59,485 nt of DNA from Desulfonatronospira sp964577315 (GCA_964577315.1 CAZNYT010000006.1:1-59485); one strand, 5' to 3'. Positions 43,815 through 52,025 are shown, counted from the first letter of the stretch. Translations and numbers: made by a program. The notes: generated by a model not told the origin, from the letters alone.

Positions 43815-44945
43815 TTATTCTGGCAGCACCCCTTTAAGGGCTCTTAGGTATTGCTGCAGCATATCCATGTTTATATCCCCCATATGCCCAATACGAAATA
43901 CAGGCCTTGCGCCTGCTTCTTCCAGGGCATCGTTCAGTTTGCCATAGCCGGGATCGAAAAGGTAGCCTTGAGTACGCAAGTTTTCCTTAATCTCCTTGAG
44001 CTGGGCAGCACTGACTTTGTCTGGGACCTTGATAGTGGTCACAGTAGGTGAACGATATCCTTGGGGAGCAAAAAGCTCATACCCGGTTAAATCCTGAACA
44101 AAAGCATGGACCTCATCCCGCATCTTGGTATGTCTATCGAAACGGTTTTGCACCCCCTCCTGATTTACAATGTAATCCATTTGCAAATAAGCTTGATTGG
44201 CCAAAGTACAATTGGGAGTGGTCAGGGTTTGATACTTGCTGGCCCGGGGGGCTTGCGCCAGGATGTCGGAAATATATCCCCTGGAGGTAACCTTTTCTGC
44301 CTTTTTCATGGCCTCGGGAGCCACAAAAGCAATGCCGAAGCCAGCTGGCAGGCCTAGGCTTTTCTGAGTGGAAGTGCAATACATGGCGCATCTGGTTTGG
44401 CCTATCTCACTTGGGGCCCCGCCAAAAATACTGATCCCATCCACTAAAGCCAAAGCCCCGTGCTCATGGATAACCCGGCAAGCGTTTTGGATATCGTTGA
44501 CCACGCCAGTGGAGGTTTCATTGTGGGTCAAGGAGACCACAGCTGGCTTATGTTCCTTCAAAGCCTCCTCCAGACGGGACAACTCAATACTCTCTCCAGG
44601 ATTGAATTTAAGCTGCACCCCTTGTTTGCCGTTGGATACCGCCAATTTGTGGTACAAATCCCCGAAGGCCCCCACTGAAACATTGAGAACGGTTTCGTCC
44701 TCAGCCACCAAGGACCTGATGGAGGCATCCATGGCAGTAGTGCCGCTGCCATTGAAAATAATAACGTGGTAGTCTTCTGGTACCTGGGCTAGGGCCTTAA
44801 GGTTTTCGATTAACGGCTCGAATCGCTTGCGGTTTTCAGCATCCCGGTGCCCGAATTCCGGCCAAAGCCCTGCTTGACGCACTTCTGGCCGGACGTATGT
44901 GGGCCCGGTGATAAAGAGTTGCAACTCGGAAAAAGGACTTTCCAT
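43815..44945 (-). CDS. Class V aminotransferase (phosphoserine or serine-glyoxylate type)
   Basis: 376 residues. Fold-type I PLP enzyme: NGSGTTAMDASIRSL near residue 65, the Asp in ALVDGISIFGG, and the PLP Lys in TSTQKSLGLPAGFG near residue 195. It resembles alanine-glyoxylate/serine-pyruvate transaminases. Its place before serA suggests it makes phosphoserine from phosphohydroxypyruvate, as in lineages lacking classic SerC; this is inference. The start has AAAGGAGG. The long leader at 44972-45172 precedes it. Confidence 0.88.
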   Translation of the reverse strand: MESPFSELQLFITGPTYVRPEVRQAGLWPEFGHRDAENRKRFEPLIENLKALAQVPEDYHVIIFNGSGTTAMDASIRSLVAEDETVLNVSVGAFGDLYHKLAVSNGKQGVQLKFNPGESIELSRLEEALKEHKPAVVSLTHNETSTGVVNDIQNACRVIHEHGALALVDGISIFGGAPSEIGQTRCAMYCTSTQKSLGLPAGFGIAFVAPEAMKKAEKVTSRGYISDILAQAPRASKYQTLTTPNCTLANQAYLQMDYIVNQEGVQNRFDRHTKMRDEVHAFVQDLTGYELFAPQGYRSPTVTTIKVPDKVSAAQLKEIKENLRTQGYLFDPGYGKLNDALEEAGARPVFRIGHMGDINMDMLQQYLRALKGVLPE

Positions 44946-44971
44946 ATAAAATTCCTCCTTTAATTTTACAC

Positions 44972-45112
44972 CCCTACCTCACGTGCCAGGGCGCTCAGAA
45001 TAGCTCCACCCCTGCCTATCAAAGATAGCATATCTGCCTGGATCCATTTCATCAGTAGGTAGGGAAGAATACCCCTGGAATCAATGCAACTTGAACAGGG
45101 GTGCTCAGGCAG
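44972..45112 (-). ncRNA. Candidate structured leader RNA before the serine genes
   Basis: On the plus-strand numbering, CCCTACCT (44972-44979) can pair with AGGTAGGG (45057-45064). CTGCCTG (45034-45040) can pair with CAGGCAG (45106-45112). CAGGGGTG (45096-45103) can pair either with ACCCCTG (45071-45077) or with CACCCCTG (45007-45014), which exclude each other. CTATC-AAA-GATAG (45016-45028) is a local hairpin. A TTGACA/TAATAG promoter upstream would give a leader of about 227 bases. I do not recognise a known riboswitch class. Attenuation by a ligand or by translation is possible. Confidence 0.4.
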
Positions 45113-45179
45113 GCAAACTTACCAGTAATTGCGCTTTTCATTCGCAAAAATATAAACCGGCTAATGTCTTAACTATTAT

Positions 45180-45208
45180 CTATTAACTTCGTAGAATCAA
45201 AATGTCAA
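45180..45208 (-). promoter_or_regulatory. Candidate promoter for the aminotransferase-serA transcript
   Basis: On the minus strand TTGACA (45203-45208) and TAATAG (45180-45185) are 17 bases apart. The -35 is perfect, the -10 is weak. A start near 45172 gives a long leader. Confidence 0.45.
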
Positions 45209-45339
45209 ATTATCTTCCTGATCAATTCCTACTGTATTTTTTTCATCAATTACTACGGGCTGCAAAAATGCTTTTGCGACCATCATAGCTAAATTCTTGC
45301 TTTTTGCTAGAACAAACATGCATTAACAGCAAAATAATA

Positions 45340-45369
45340 TTGACCCCGGAATGGATACCAGTTTAAAAT
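45340..45369 (+). promoter_or_regulatory. Candidate promoter for the small-protein/ATP-grasp/his genes
   Basis: TTGACC (45340-45345) and TAAAAT (45364-45369) are 18 bases apart. Transcription would begin about 100 bases before the gene at 45475. The rest of the gap 44946-45474 outside this and the leader shows nothing else. Confidence 0.5.
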
Positions 45370-45474
45370 GTATGAAAATAAGCTGACCTTTTTTTCGGAT
45401 CCGATTGAGAGTCATCAGGGTAATGCCCACAACCTCCCAAGACAGGGATTAATCATACTTGCAAGGAGTCTATC

Positions 45475-45678
45475 ATGTCCGGCACTTCCAGGGAAAAACT
45501 TTTTGAAAACCTAAAAAAATCCATGCAGACCGGCAAGAAGAAATTGGAATCCAAATTGCCGGAAATGGAAACCCGGCTAAACCAATACGCCCAGAAAATG
45601 GGGATCGACCCCGAGGATATCGAGAAAAACAAGGAAAGAATCCGCAAAAAAATCCAAGAATTTCGCAACAAAGATTAG
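45475..45678 (+). CDS. Small highly charged helical protein
   Basis: 67 residues, mostly helix, rich in Lys and Glu (REKLFENLKKSMQTGKKKLE). No family recognised. It has an AAGGAG site. Its stop is 46 bases before the ATP-grasp-like gene, so it is probably the first gene of that run. Confidence 0.65.
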   Translation: MSGTSREKLFENLKKSMQTGKKKLESKLPEMETRLNQYAQKMGIDPEDIEKNKERIRKKIQEFRNKD

Positions 45679-45724
45679 CTGTAACTATATCATGCCCAGC
45701 CTTGCTGACTTCCCTGGAGTATAA

Positions 45725-46510
45725 ATGATTATTCGTTCCCTGAGAGAATTGAGAGAATTCTATCATCAACTTGGTCCAGGAGATGCTTTTGTAGGGGAGC
45801 TAAGCTTTCGTCCCGGAGAAGAGCTCAAGGCAGTGGATCTATTACACAGGCAGGTGCTTTTTTTTCCTTCCTTGCTATCCCAGTTCCTCAGCCGCTCCAA
45901 GATTTTGCAGGCCGAAGTTCTAGGTCCGTACATGATTCCGGATACGTTTGTGGCTTATCGCGGTCAGGATTTATGCCGAAACCTAACCAGATACAGCAAC
46001 CACGGACAGATAATCTGCAAACAGGACCGTAAACACCTGGGCATGGGGCTTAGCCGCTGGTCCTCCCTGGAGGAACTGCAAAACTTAAACGCCATTAATG
46101 CCCTGCCCTACCCCTTGGTAATACAGCCCTTTCTCTCTGAGGTCCGGGACTTCCGGGTAATCATGACAGACGATCACTGCGAGGCTTACGAGCGAATAAA
46201 TTACTACAGCTTCCGCAAAAACTTGGCCCAAAACGCAACATCCAGACCAGTGGAGCTGACGTCCCCATTGAAGGAGTTCTGCCTGGAAATCATGCGCAGG
46301 GGGGATTTCCCTTATGCCCTGCTGGATATATTGACGGACTCGGAGCAAAACTATTATCTATCCGAAATAACTCTTCATGGAGGACTCACTGGTTCCCTCC
46401 TGGGGCAGAACGGTTACCTCCAGATCAAAAAAAGGATGCAAGACAGATTCTGCAGGCAACACCAAGCCGCAACCCTAGAAAATCAATCCACTAACCGGAG
46501 TATACCGTGA
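45725..46510 (+). CDS. ATP-grasp-like protein
   Basis: 261 residues. The middle and C-terminal parts resemble ATP-grasp ligases: LVIQPFLSEVRDFRVIMTDDHCEAYERIN, the NATSRPVEL strand and ALLDILTDSEQNYYLSEITLHGG, whose Glu fits a metal ligand. The N-terminal half is less clear. The TGA overlaps the hisH GTG (GTGA), so it is coupled to hisH. ATP-grasp enzymes join a carboxylate to an amine; the substrate is unknown. Confidence 0.65.
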   Translation: MIIRSLRELREFYHQLGPGDAFVGELSFRPGEELKAVDLLHRQVLFFPSLLSQFLSRSKILQAEVLGPYMIPDTFVAYRGQDLCRNLTRYSNHGQIICKQDRKHLGMGLSRWSSLEELQNLNAINALPYPLVIQPFLSEVRDFRVIMTDDHCEAYERINYYSFRKNLAQNATSRPVELTSPLKEFCLEIMRRGDFPYALLDILTDSEQNYYLSEITLHGGLTGSLLGQNGYLQIKKRMQDRFCRQHQAATLENQSTNRSIP

Positions 46511-47145
46511 TTGCTATTTTGAACTATGAAGCAGGCAACCTGACCAGTGTCCAACGGGCCCTGAACCATGAAAAAATCCCTTGCCAGATAACCGCGGACC
46601 CAGATGCTCTCTATGCATCCCAGGGAATTATCTTCCCGGGTGTGGGAGCGGCTGGATCAGCCATGAGCCATCTCCTTTCCACCGGCTTGGATCAAGTACT
46701 TGTTTCCTTGATATCCGCGGGAAAACCCATGCTGGGTATTTGCCTAGGATGCCAGATACTTTTGGAAGCAAGCGCTGAAAACAATACTCGCACCCTGAAC
46801 ATTGTGCCCGGAAAGTGCGAGCGCTTCCATCCTGATCTACACGATGAAATGAACGACCCCATAAACATCCCGCATATGGGATGGAACAGTGTATATCAAA
46901 AGCAGCAGTGTTTACTTTTCCAAGATGTGCCAGAAGATGCTGAGTTCTATTTCGTACACAGCTATTACCCGGTGCCTGACCCGGATTATGTTCTGGGCAC
47001 CACGCATTACGGGACTACATTCACCTCGGTATTCGGGCGGACAGGGCTTTGGGCCATGCAGTTTCATCCCGAAAAAAGCGGCCGCCCTGGGCTGAAAATA
47101 CTGAACAATTTCTACCGCTATTGTCTGGAGCAGGACCATGCTTAG
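46507..47145 (+). CDS. hisH: Imidazole glycerol phosphate synthase, glutaminase subunit
   Basis: 212 residues. Class I glutamine amidotransferase. The nucleophile C79 lies in LGICLGCQILL, and the His-Glu pair in AMQFHPEKSG near the end. It frees ammonia from glutamine for HisF in histidine synthesis. The start is GTG, overlapping the ATP-grasp stop, and its end overlaps hisF by 8 bases. Confidence 0.93.
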   Translation: MIAILNYEAGNLTSVQRALNHEKIPCQITADPDALYASQGIIFPGVGAAGSAMSHLLSTGLDQVLVSLISAGKPMLGICLGCQILLEASAENNTRTLNIVPGKCERFHPDLHDEMNDPINIPHMGWNSVYQKQQCLLFQDVPEDAEFYFVHSYYPVPDPDYVLGTTHYGTTFTSVFGRTGLWAMQFHPEKSGRPGLKILNNFYRYCLEQDHA

Positions 47146-47917
47146 CAAAAGGATCATACCCTGCTTGGACGTCCGAGACGGGCGATTGACCAAGGGTGTC
47201 AAGTTCAAAGAAAACGTGGAAATCGGAGACCCGGTGGAAACGGCAAAACTCTATTACCAGCAGGGTGCGGATGAAATCGTTTTTTACGACATCACCGCCT
47301 CAGCTGAAGCCCGGGGCATCTTTCTCCAAGTGGTGGAAAAAGTTGCTGAGACCATTTTTATCCCTTTCTCCGTGGGAGGAGGAATTTCCAATCTGGAAGA
47401 CATGCGCTCCGTGCTTTTGGCTGGAGCGGAAAAGGTTTCGGTAAATTCGGCAGCAGTCAAGAAGCCGGATATAATTTCCCAGGGAGCGGAGGCCTTTGGC
47501 TCCCAATGCATTGTGGTGGGGATGGATGTTCTCAGAGTACACCCTAGCCCGGCCATTCCTTCCGGATATGAAATAGTTATCCACGGGGGAAGAAAGCGCA
47601 TGAACATGGATGCCCTGTGGTGGGCCAAGGAAGTGGAAAGCCTGGGTGCAGGGGAGATATGCCTCAACTCCATAGATGCCGACGGAACCAAGGATGGCTA
47701 CGAAATCCAGTTAACCAGCCTGATTGCGCAAAACGTGCGTATTCCGGTAATCGCTTCCGGTGGAGCGGGCAGCCCGGATCACATGATCCAGGCCGTGACC
47801 ATGGGACGGGCCTCGGCTGCACTCATTGCCTCCATAGTGCATTACGGGGAATTCACCATCCCCGAGATAAAAGAATACATGCACAGCAAAGGGGTAAAAG
47901 TGCGCCGGACCTGGTAG
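47138..47917 (+). CDS. hisF: Imidazole glycerol phosphate synthase, cyclase subunit
   Basis: 259 residues. It makes imidazole glycerol phosphate and AICAR from PRFAR and ammonia. D11 (IIPCLDVRDGR) and the Asp in VVGMDVLRV are the catalytic pair; FSVGGGISNLED and IASGGAGS bind phosphate. The (beta-alpha)8 length is normal. It overlaps hisH and is convergent with moaC with a 3-base gap. Confidence 0.94.
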   Translation: MLSKRIIPCLDVRDGRLTKGVKFKENVEIGDPVETAKLYYQQGADEIVFYDITASAEARGIFLQVVEKVAETIFIPFSVGGGISNLEDMRSVLLAGAEKVSVNSAAVKKPDIISQGAEAFGSQCIVVGMDVLRVHPSPAIPSGYEIVIHGGRKRMNMDALWWAKEVESLGAGEICLNSIDADGTKDGYEIQLTSLIAQNVRIPVIASGGAGSPDHMIQAVTMGRASAALIASIVHYGEFTIPEIKEYMHSKGVKVRRTW

Positions 47918-47920
47918 GAT

Positions 47921-48397
47921 TCAAGCCTTGTAATCTCCGCTTCTTCCACCGCTTTTACGTATCAGGCGGCACTCTTCCAGGACAATATCCTTTTGTACTG
48001 CCTTGCACATATCATAGATAGTCATGGAAGCGGTCTGAGCGGCTACCAGGGCTTCCATTTCCACACCGGTAGCAGCAGTGGTGCGTGCTTCCGCCTCCAC
48101 TACTATTATTCCCTCGGTTTCTTGGACCTGGAAAACAACATCTATGTAGCTGAGGAAAAGAGGATGGCACAAAGGAATTAGGTCACTGGTTTTCTTGGCT
48201 GCCATGATCCCAGCCAGTTTGGCAGTGGCAAGGACATCGCCCTTGGGCAGGGCTTGCTCCTGCAAAAGGGACAGGGTTTTGGGGGAAAGGCGAACTGTGC
48301 TCCTGACTACCGCTTTTCGTTCGCTCTCCTGCTTGGAACCTACATCCACCATGCTTACTTGGCCCTGTTCATCCACATGGGTAAGCTTGTCCGCCAT
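47921..48397 (-). CDS. moaC: Cyclic pyranopterin monophosphate synthase
   Basis: 158 residues from the ATG at 48397; the GTG at 48403 is only 3 bases from the GGGAG site. It closes the pyranopterin ring in molybdenum cofactor synthesis. LIPLCHPLFLSYIDV, VEAEARTTAATGVEMEALVAAQTASMTIYDMCKA and the KSGGRSGDY tail are family motifs. It follows dnaJ by 6 bases. Confidence 0.95.
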   Translation of the reverse strand: MADKLTHVDEQGQVSMVDVGSKQESERKAVVRSTVRLSPKTLSLLQEQALPKGDVLATAKLAGIMAAKKTSDLIPLCHPLFLSYIDVVFQVQETEGIIVVEAEARTTAATGVEMEALVAAQTASMTIYDMCKAVQKDIVLEECRLIRKSGGRSGDYKA

Positions 48398-48403
48398 AGG
48401 CAC

Positions 48404-49507
48404 TTACTCCCCCATCACCTTCTGAAAGAAACGCTTGAATTTTTGCCCGGATTTTTCCCGTTCGAGATTTTCAAATTCCTTAAGCAGCTCTTCCTGTCTC
48501 TTAGTGAGCTTGGTAGGTGTCTTGACCTGGACCTGAACCAGTAGATCCCCGCGCTGATTTCCTCCAGGATATGGCAACCCCAGACCGTTGAGCTGAAACA
48601 CTTTGCCGCTTTGGGTTCCCTTGGGTATCTCCATGGATACGGGATCATCCAGGGTGGGTACTTCCACTTTGTCTCCCAGGGCAGCCTGGGTAAAGGAAAT
48701 ATCTATCTCGGTAATCAGATCCTGGCCCTGTCTCCTGAAGGTATCATCCTCTTCCACAAAAATCACAACATACAGATCTCCGGGGGGACCTCCAAATTCG
48801 CCTGGCTCTCCCTCCCCGCGCAAACGTAATCTGCTGCCATTGTCCACACCTGCTGGAACCCTAACCTTAACCTGTTTATTGACCTGAACTACCCCCTTGC
48901 CTCTACACTTCTTGCAGGGGTGTGTGATAACCACCCCCTGTCCATGACAGACGGAACAAGGCATGGAAACCCGGAAAAATCCCTGGGTACGGTGAACTTG
49001 CCCGCTCCCTCCGCAATGGGAACAAGACTGGGATGAGTGTCCCGGCTCGGAACCTTTGGAGTCACACCGGTCGCATTTCTCCCTTTTGGGAAGCTCCAGA
49101 TCAACTTCAGTGCCTTTGGCAGCCTCCCGGAAGGTAATTGTCAGATTGTAACGCAAGTCCGCGCCGGCTCTAGCTCTCGGTCCGGACCTGCGCCCCCCGA
49201 AACCGAAAAAATCTCCAAAAATATCTGCAAAAGAGTCAAAAATATCCTCGGTGCCACCGAATCCATGAAAATCGTTCCCATTCATGGCAGCGTGGCCCAT
49301 ATGATCGTATCTTTGACGCTTTTCAGGATCACTGAGAACCTCGTAGGCTTCAGAGGCCTCCTTGAAATAGGCTTCTGCGTCAGGATCCTCAGGATTGCGG
49401 TCCGGATGGTATTTAAAAGCCAGCTTGCGGTAAGCCTTCTTTATCTCATCCGAGCTGGCGTCCCTGGATACTCCCAGTACTTCGTAATAGTCCCTTTTTT
49501 CAGACAT
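48404..49507 (-). CDS. dnaJ: Chaperone DnaJ
   Basis: 367 residues. The J domain (1-70) has YRKLAFKYHPDRNPEDPDAE with the HPD motif. A Gly/Phe region (80-115) follows, then the zinc region with four CxxC-x-GxG-type units (CDRCDSKG, CSHCGGSG, CSVCHGQG, CKKCRGKG) near residues 140-200. The C-terminal substrate domains end at 340. It stimulates DnaK ATPase. The start has a GAG-type site. No CIRCE element is seen before it. Confidence 0.96.
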   Translation of the reverse strand: MSEKRDYYEVLGVSRDASSDEIKKAYRKLAFKYHPDRNPEDPDAEAYFKEASEAYEVLSDPEKRQRYDHMGHAAMNGNDFHGFGGTEDIFDSFADIFGDFFGFGGRRSGPRARAGADLRYNLTITFREAAKGTEVDLELPKREKCDRCDSKGSEPGHSSQSCSHCGGSGQVHRTQGFFRVSMPCSVCHGQGVVITHPCKKCRGKGVVQVNKQVKVRVPAGVDNGSRLRLRGEGEPGEFGGPPGDLYVVIFVEEDDTFRRQGQDLITEIDISFTQAALGDKVEVPTLDDPVSMEIPKGTQSGKVFQLNGLGLPYPGGNQRGDLLVQVQVKTPTKLTKRQEELLKEFENLEREKSGQKFKRFFQKVMGE

Positions 49508-49509
49508 AT

Positions 49510-49725
49510 CTACTCGACCTTAATTCCTGCTTTTTGAATGGATTGGGCAGGCATGACTTTACCTGCGGCAATCTCCCTGAGGCTGGTAACGATTTCCTTG
49601 TTTTTGCTCTCCACCAGGGGTTTATAATCTTCCCGGTACTGTCTAATCCTGTTCACTGCCATATGAACCACTAAGAAACGATTGTTCACCTGCTCCAAGC
49701 AGTCTTCAACTGTAATTCTGGCCAT
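49510..49725 (-). CDS. rpoZ: RNA polymerase omega subunit
   Basis: 71 residues. ITVEDCLEQVNNRFLVVHMAVNRIRQ and the following helix match omega. It helps assemble the polymerase. The start has AAAGAGGT. It is followed by dnaJ after 2 bases, an order often seen here. A TATAAT at 49745-49750 and a palindrome lie just upstream. Confidence 0.9.
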   Translation of the reverse strand: MARITVEDCLEQVNNRFLVVHMAVNRIRQYREDYKPLVESKNKEIVTSLREIAAGKVMPAQSIQKAGIKVE

Positions 49726-50029
49726 GATCTACCTCTTTTACTAGATTATATGTTTCAGGGCACCCTGAATAAGTTTACCAAAACCTTATTTTTTAACTCA
49801 AAACATCATGTTGGGTCAAGCAATAAAAACCTATGGCTGTTTTCAACTAGCAACTATTCACCATAGTGAACCCAAAATTTAAAAAACAACAAGGACCGGA
49901 CTTATCCGGCCCTAAAACTTATATTGTGTTGATTCAAACCCGGGTGGGAAGATCTACAAGGTTGTTAAACATCATATTTTTGTATAGTTTGATTTTTTAA
50001 TCTGTCAACCGCAAATAAAAAATACTTCC
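49726..50029. other. Divergent intergenic region between rpoZ and the TtcA-like gene
   Basis: 304 bases. It holds the rpoZ palindrome, a CAACTATTCACC-type motif (49850), and a GGACCGGA/TCCGGCCC hairpin near 49893. No gene is seen. Confidence 0.5.
49754..49769. promoter_or_regulatory. Operator-like palindrome in the rpoZ upstream region
   Basis: TTCAGGG and CCCTGAA around CA (49754-49769) stand 4 bases from a minus-strand TATAAT (49745-49750). A regulator site is plausible, but no family is suggested. Confidence 0.35.
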
Positions 50030-50776
50030 ATGGGATTCAGAAAAAAACTCAACTTCGCTCAAAAGCTCTGCGTGGGTAGGGCGGGAAAGCTCATGCAAAA
50101 AACAGACATGTTGCATCCCGGCGCCCGGGTGGGCATCGCCCTGTCCGGCGGGGAAGACAGCTGGGTTTTAACCCAGGTGTTATTGTTACGGCAAAGGATC
50201 ATCCCGTTTCCTTTTGAAATCTTTTTGCTGCACGTTAATCCGGGATTTGATCCTGACAGCCACCTGCCGCTTTTAAAATGGCTGCGGCACAACCCCCAAC
50301 CTGCACACATTCAGCTAACCCAAATAGGACTCTACGCCCACAGGGAGGACCAATACAAGTCTCCCTGCTTTCTGTGCTCCTGGAACCGAAAAAAAATACT
50401 CTTTGAATTGTGCAGGAAATACAACCTCACCCACTTGGCTTTAGGGCACAACATCGAAGATATGGCGGCCACACTCTTCATGAACCTGACTCAAAGCGCA
50501 AGAATGGCGGGGTTATCAGCCAAGGAAATTTTTTTTCAGGGGAAGGTAACCCTTATCCGGCCCTTGCTTTTAATAGAAAAACAATATATTCGCAAAGCGG
50601 CCCAGCAGTGGAGCCTCCCTGTATGGCACAACCCCTGCCCCTCTGCAGGCACCAGCAAGAGGAAGGAGGCCGAAAAAAAACTTGACATCCTGTCCAACGG
50701 AAATAAAACCAAACGCCAAAATATTCTCAATGCTTTAAAGAAATGGCAACTTGACTCGGCAAACAACTTAATCTAG
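50030..50776 (+). CDS. TtcA-like PP-loop tRNA-sulfur transferase
   Basis: 248 residues. The PP-loop is SGGEDSWVLTQV, with Glu where Lys or another residue is usual. CFLCSWNRKKILFELCRKY gives the CxxC of the TtcA group, and NPCPSAGTSKRKEAEKKL gives the third Cys. TtcA-type enzymes thiolate C32 of tRNA using a [4Fe-4S] cluster. GHNIEDMAATLFMNL is also typical. The ribosome site is weak. MITE copy 5 begins 20 bases after the stop. Confidence 0.82.
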   Translation: MGFRKKLNFAQKLCVGRAGKLMQKTDMLHPGARVGIALSGGEDSWVLTQVLLLRQRIIPFPFEIFLLHVNPGFDPDSHLPLLKWLRHNPQPAHIQLTQIGLYAHREDQYKSPCFLCSWNRKKILFELCRKYNLTHLALGHNIEDMAATLFMNLTQSARMAGLSAKEIFFQGKVTLIRPLLLIEKQYIRKAAQQWSLPVWHNPCPSAGTSKRKEAEKKLDILSNGNKTKRQNILNALKKWQLDSANNLI

Positions 50777-50795
50777 AAAACACTAAGCTTATTAG

Positions 50796-50954
50796 AACTA
50801 CAACGAAACTTAGCTCTATATCCCGTCTTACTATTATGGCAGCAAGTCTTCCCCTTGGGTCCGAGGATTCTGCAAGCTGGGCGTAAACTGTGTGAGCGAC
50901 GTAGGCCTGTTTGCAGAATTCTCAGACCTTTTGATAATAAGTTTCCTTGCAGTT
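50796..50954 (-). repeat. Palindromic MITE-like element, copy 5
   Basis: 159 bases. AACTACAACGAAACTTAG (50796) and ATAAGTTTCCTTGCAGTT (50937-50954) are inverted ends. The inner arms are GGTCCGAGGATTCTGCAAGC and GTTTGCAGAATTCTCAGACC. It stands between the TtcA-like and M23 peptidase genes, both on the plus strand, so transcription may pass through it as a hairpin. Confidence 0.88.
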
Positions 50955-51011
50955 AGGATCAGTAAAATATAGGATATGCCTAAACAAATACTTTAATCCA
51001 GAGCTTTATTT

Positions 51012-51914
51012 ATGCTTTTCAAGAAATACCAATTAGTCATCTTCAAGGACAAGCATGGTTCCTGCTCCAGTCTCACCCTCCCTAGATGGCTCCTAATTCT
51101 TGGCACTTTCATGGTTTTGGCAATCATAGGGTCCAATATCTATTTATGGCATTTCTTCCAGGAACACAGAAACCTAGAATCCCAACTGCACCAAGCCGAA
51201 AACACTGTTCAATCCCAAAAAATCCAATTGACCACACTCTATCACAAGACGCAGGATCTGGAACAAAACCTGGAACGTATCCAGGAGTTTGATGACAAGC
51301 TGCGGGTCATGCTGGATCTGGACCCTCCTCAGACCTCCAACCCCAACCCGGCTGGGGGCACCCCAGAAAACTTCTCCTCCTCCTCAGTGCCTTTTTACCG
51401 CCAGGAGGCACTGGCCAGGGAAATGCACAACTTCCTGGATCAACTAAGCACTGAATCACGCCTGGAAGAAATTCGGCAGCAGGAGATCCTTCAAGCCCTG
51501 CACAAACAGCAAAATCGATTGGCCAGCACCCCCTCCATTTGGCCCGCCCAAGGCTGGGTTTCCTCGGATTTCGGGTACCGAGCCTCTCCTTTTACAGGAC
51601 AACGGGAATTCCACAAAGGAATAGACATCTCTGCCCCGGAAGGGACCCCTATATATGCCCCTGCAGATGGTGAGATCATCTCAACTAGGGACAACAGCAC
51701 ATACGGCTTGACCATGGTCCTAGATCACGGCAGGGGGTTTAGCACCAAATACGCTCACATGAAGCGCTTTGTTGTGGATGAAAACGAGGAAGTTTCCCGG
51801 GGGCAGCTCATAGGCTATGTGGGCAACACCGGACGCAGCACCGGACCACACCTGCATTACGAAGTACGAATCAACAATGTGCCGGTAAATCCCAAGAAAT
51901 ATATCCTGAATTAA
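51012..51914 (+). CDS. M23 family (LytM-type) murein metallopeptidase
   Basis: 300 residues. One membrane helix (residues 24-50) and a coiled coil (50-105) precede the peptidase domain (about 185-300). Zinc ligands are His and Asp in REFHKGIDISAPEG and His in GPHLHYEVR, with a further His in TKYAHMK. It would act in the periplasm, cutting peptide cross-links or activating amidases like EnvC/NlpD. It is upstream of the flagellar genes but separated by a hairpin, so it may be an independent unit. Confidence 0.9.
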   Translation: MLFKKYQLVIFKDKHGSCSSLTLPRWLLILGTFMVLAIIGSNIYLWHFFQEHRNLESQLHQAENTVQSQKIQLTTLYHKTQDLEQNLERIQEFDDKLRVMLDLDPPQTSNPNPAGGTPENFSSSSVPFYRQEALAREMHNFLDQLSTESRLEEIRQQEILQALHKQQNRLASTPSIWPAQGWVSSDFGYRASPFTGQREFHKGIDISAPEGTPIYAPADGEIISTRDNSTYGLTMVLDHGRGFSTKYAHMKRFVVDENEEVSRGQLIGYVGNTGRSTGPHLHYEVRINNVPVNPKKYILN

Positions 51915-51916
51915 TC

Positions 51917-52025
51917 GCTGCCTGGCTGGACTAGCAAGCAGGCAGCCTCCTCACCCCTTCCCCGCTTCCATTTTTCCAAATGCAATCCTTTGTCCCCGGG
52001 CTATTATCCGGGGGCAAAGGATTGC
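51917..52025 (+). terminator. Two hairpins between the M23 gene and fliR
   Basis: GCTGCCTG and CAGGCAGC (51917-51946) form a first hairpin at the stop. GCAATCCTTTGTCCCCGG (51982-51999) pairs with CCGGGGGCAAAGGATTGC (52008-52025), an 18-bp stem with one G-T. Neither has a T run, so factor-independent ending is uncertain. The fliR promoter should lie after them. Confidence 0.5.
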
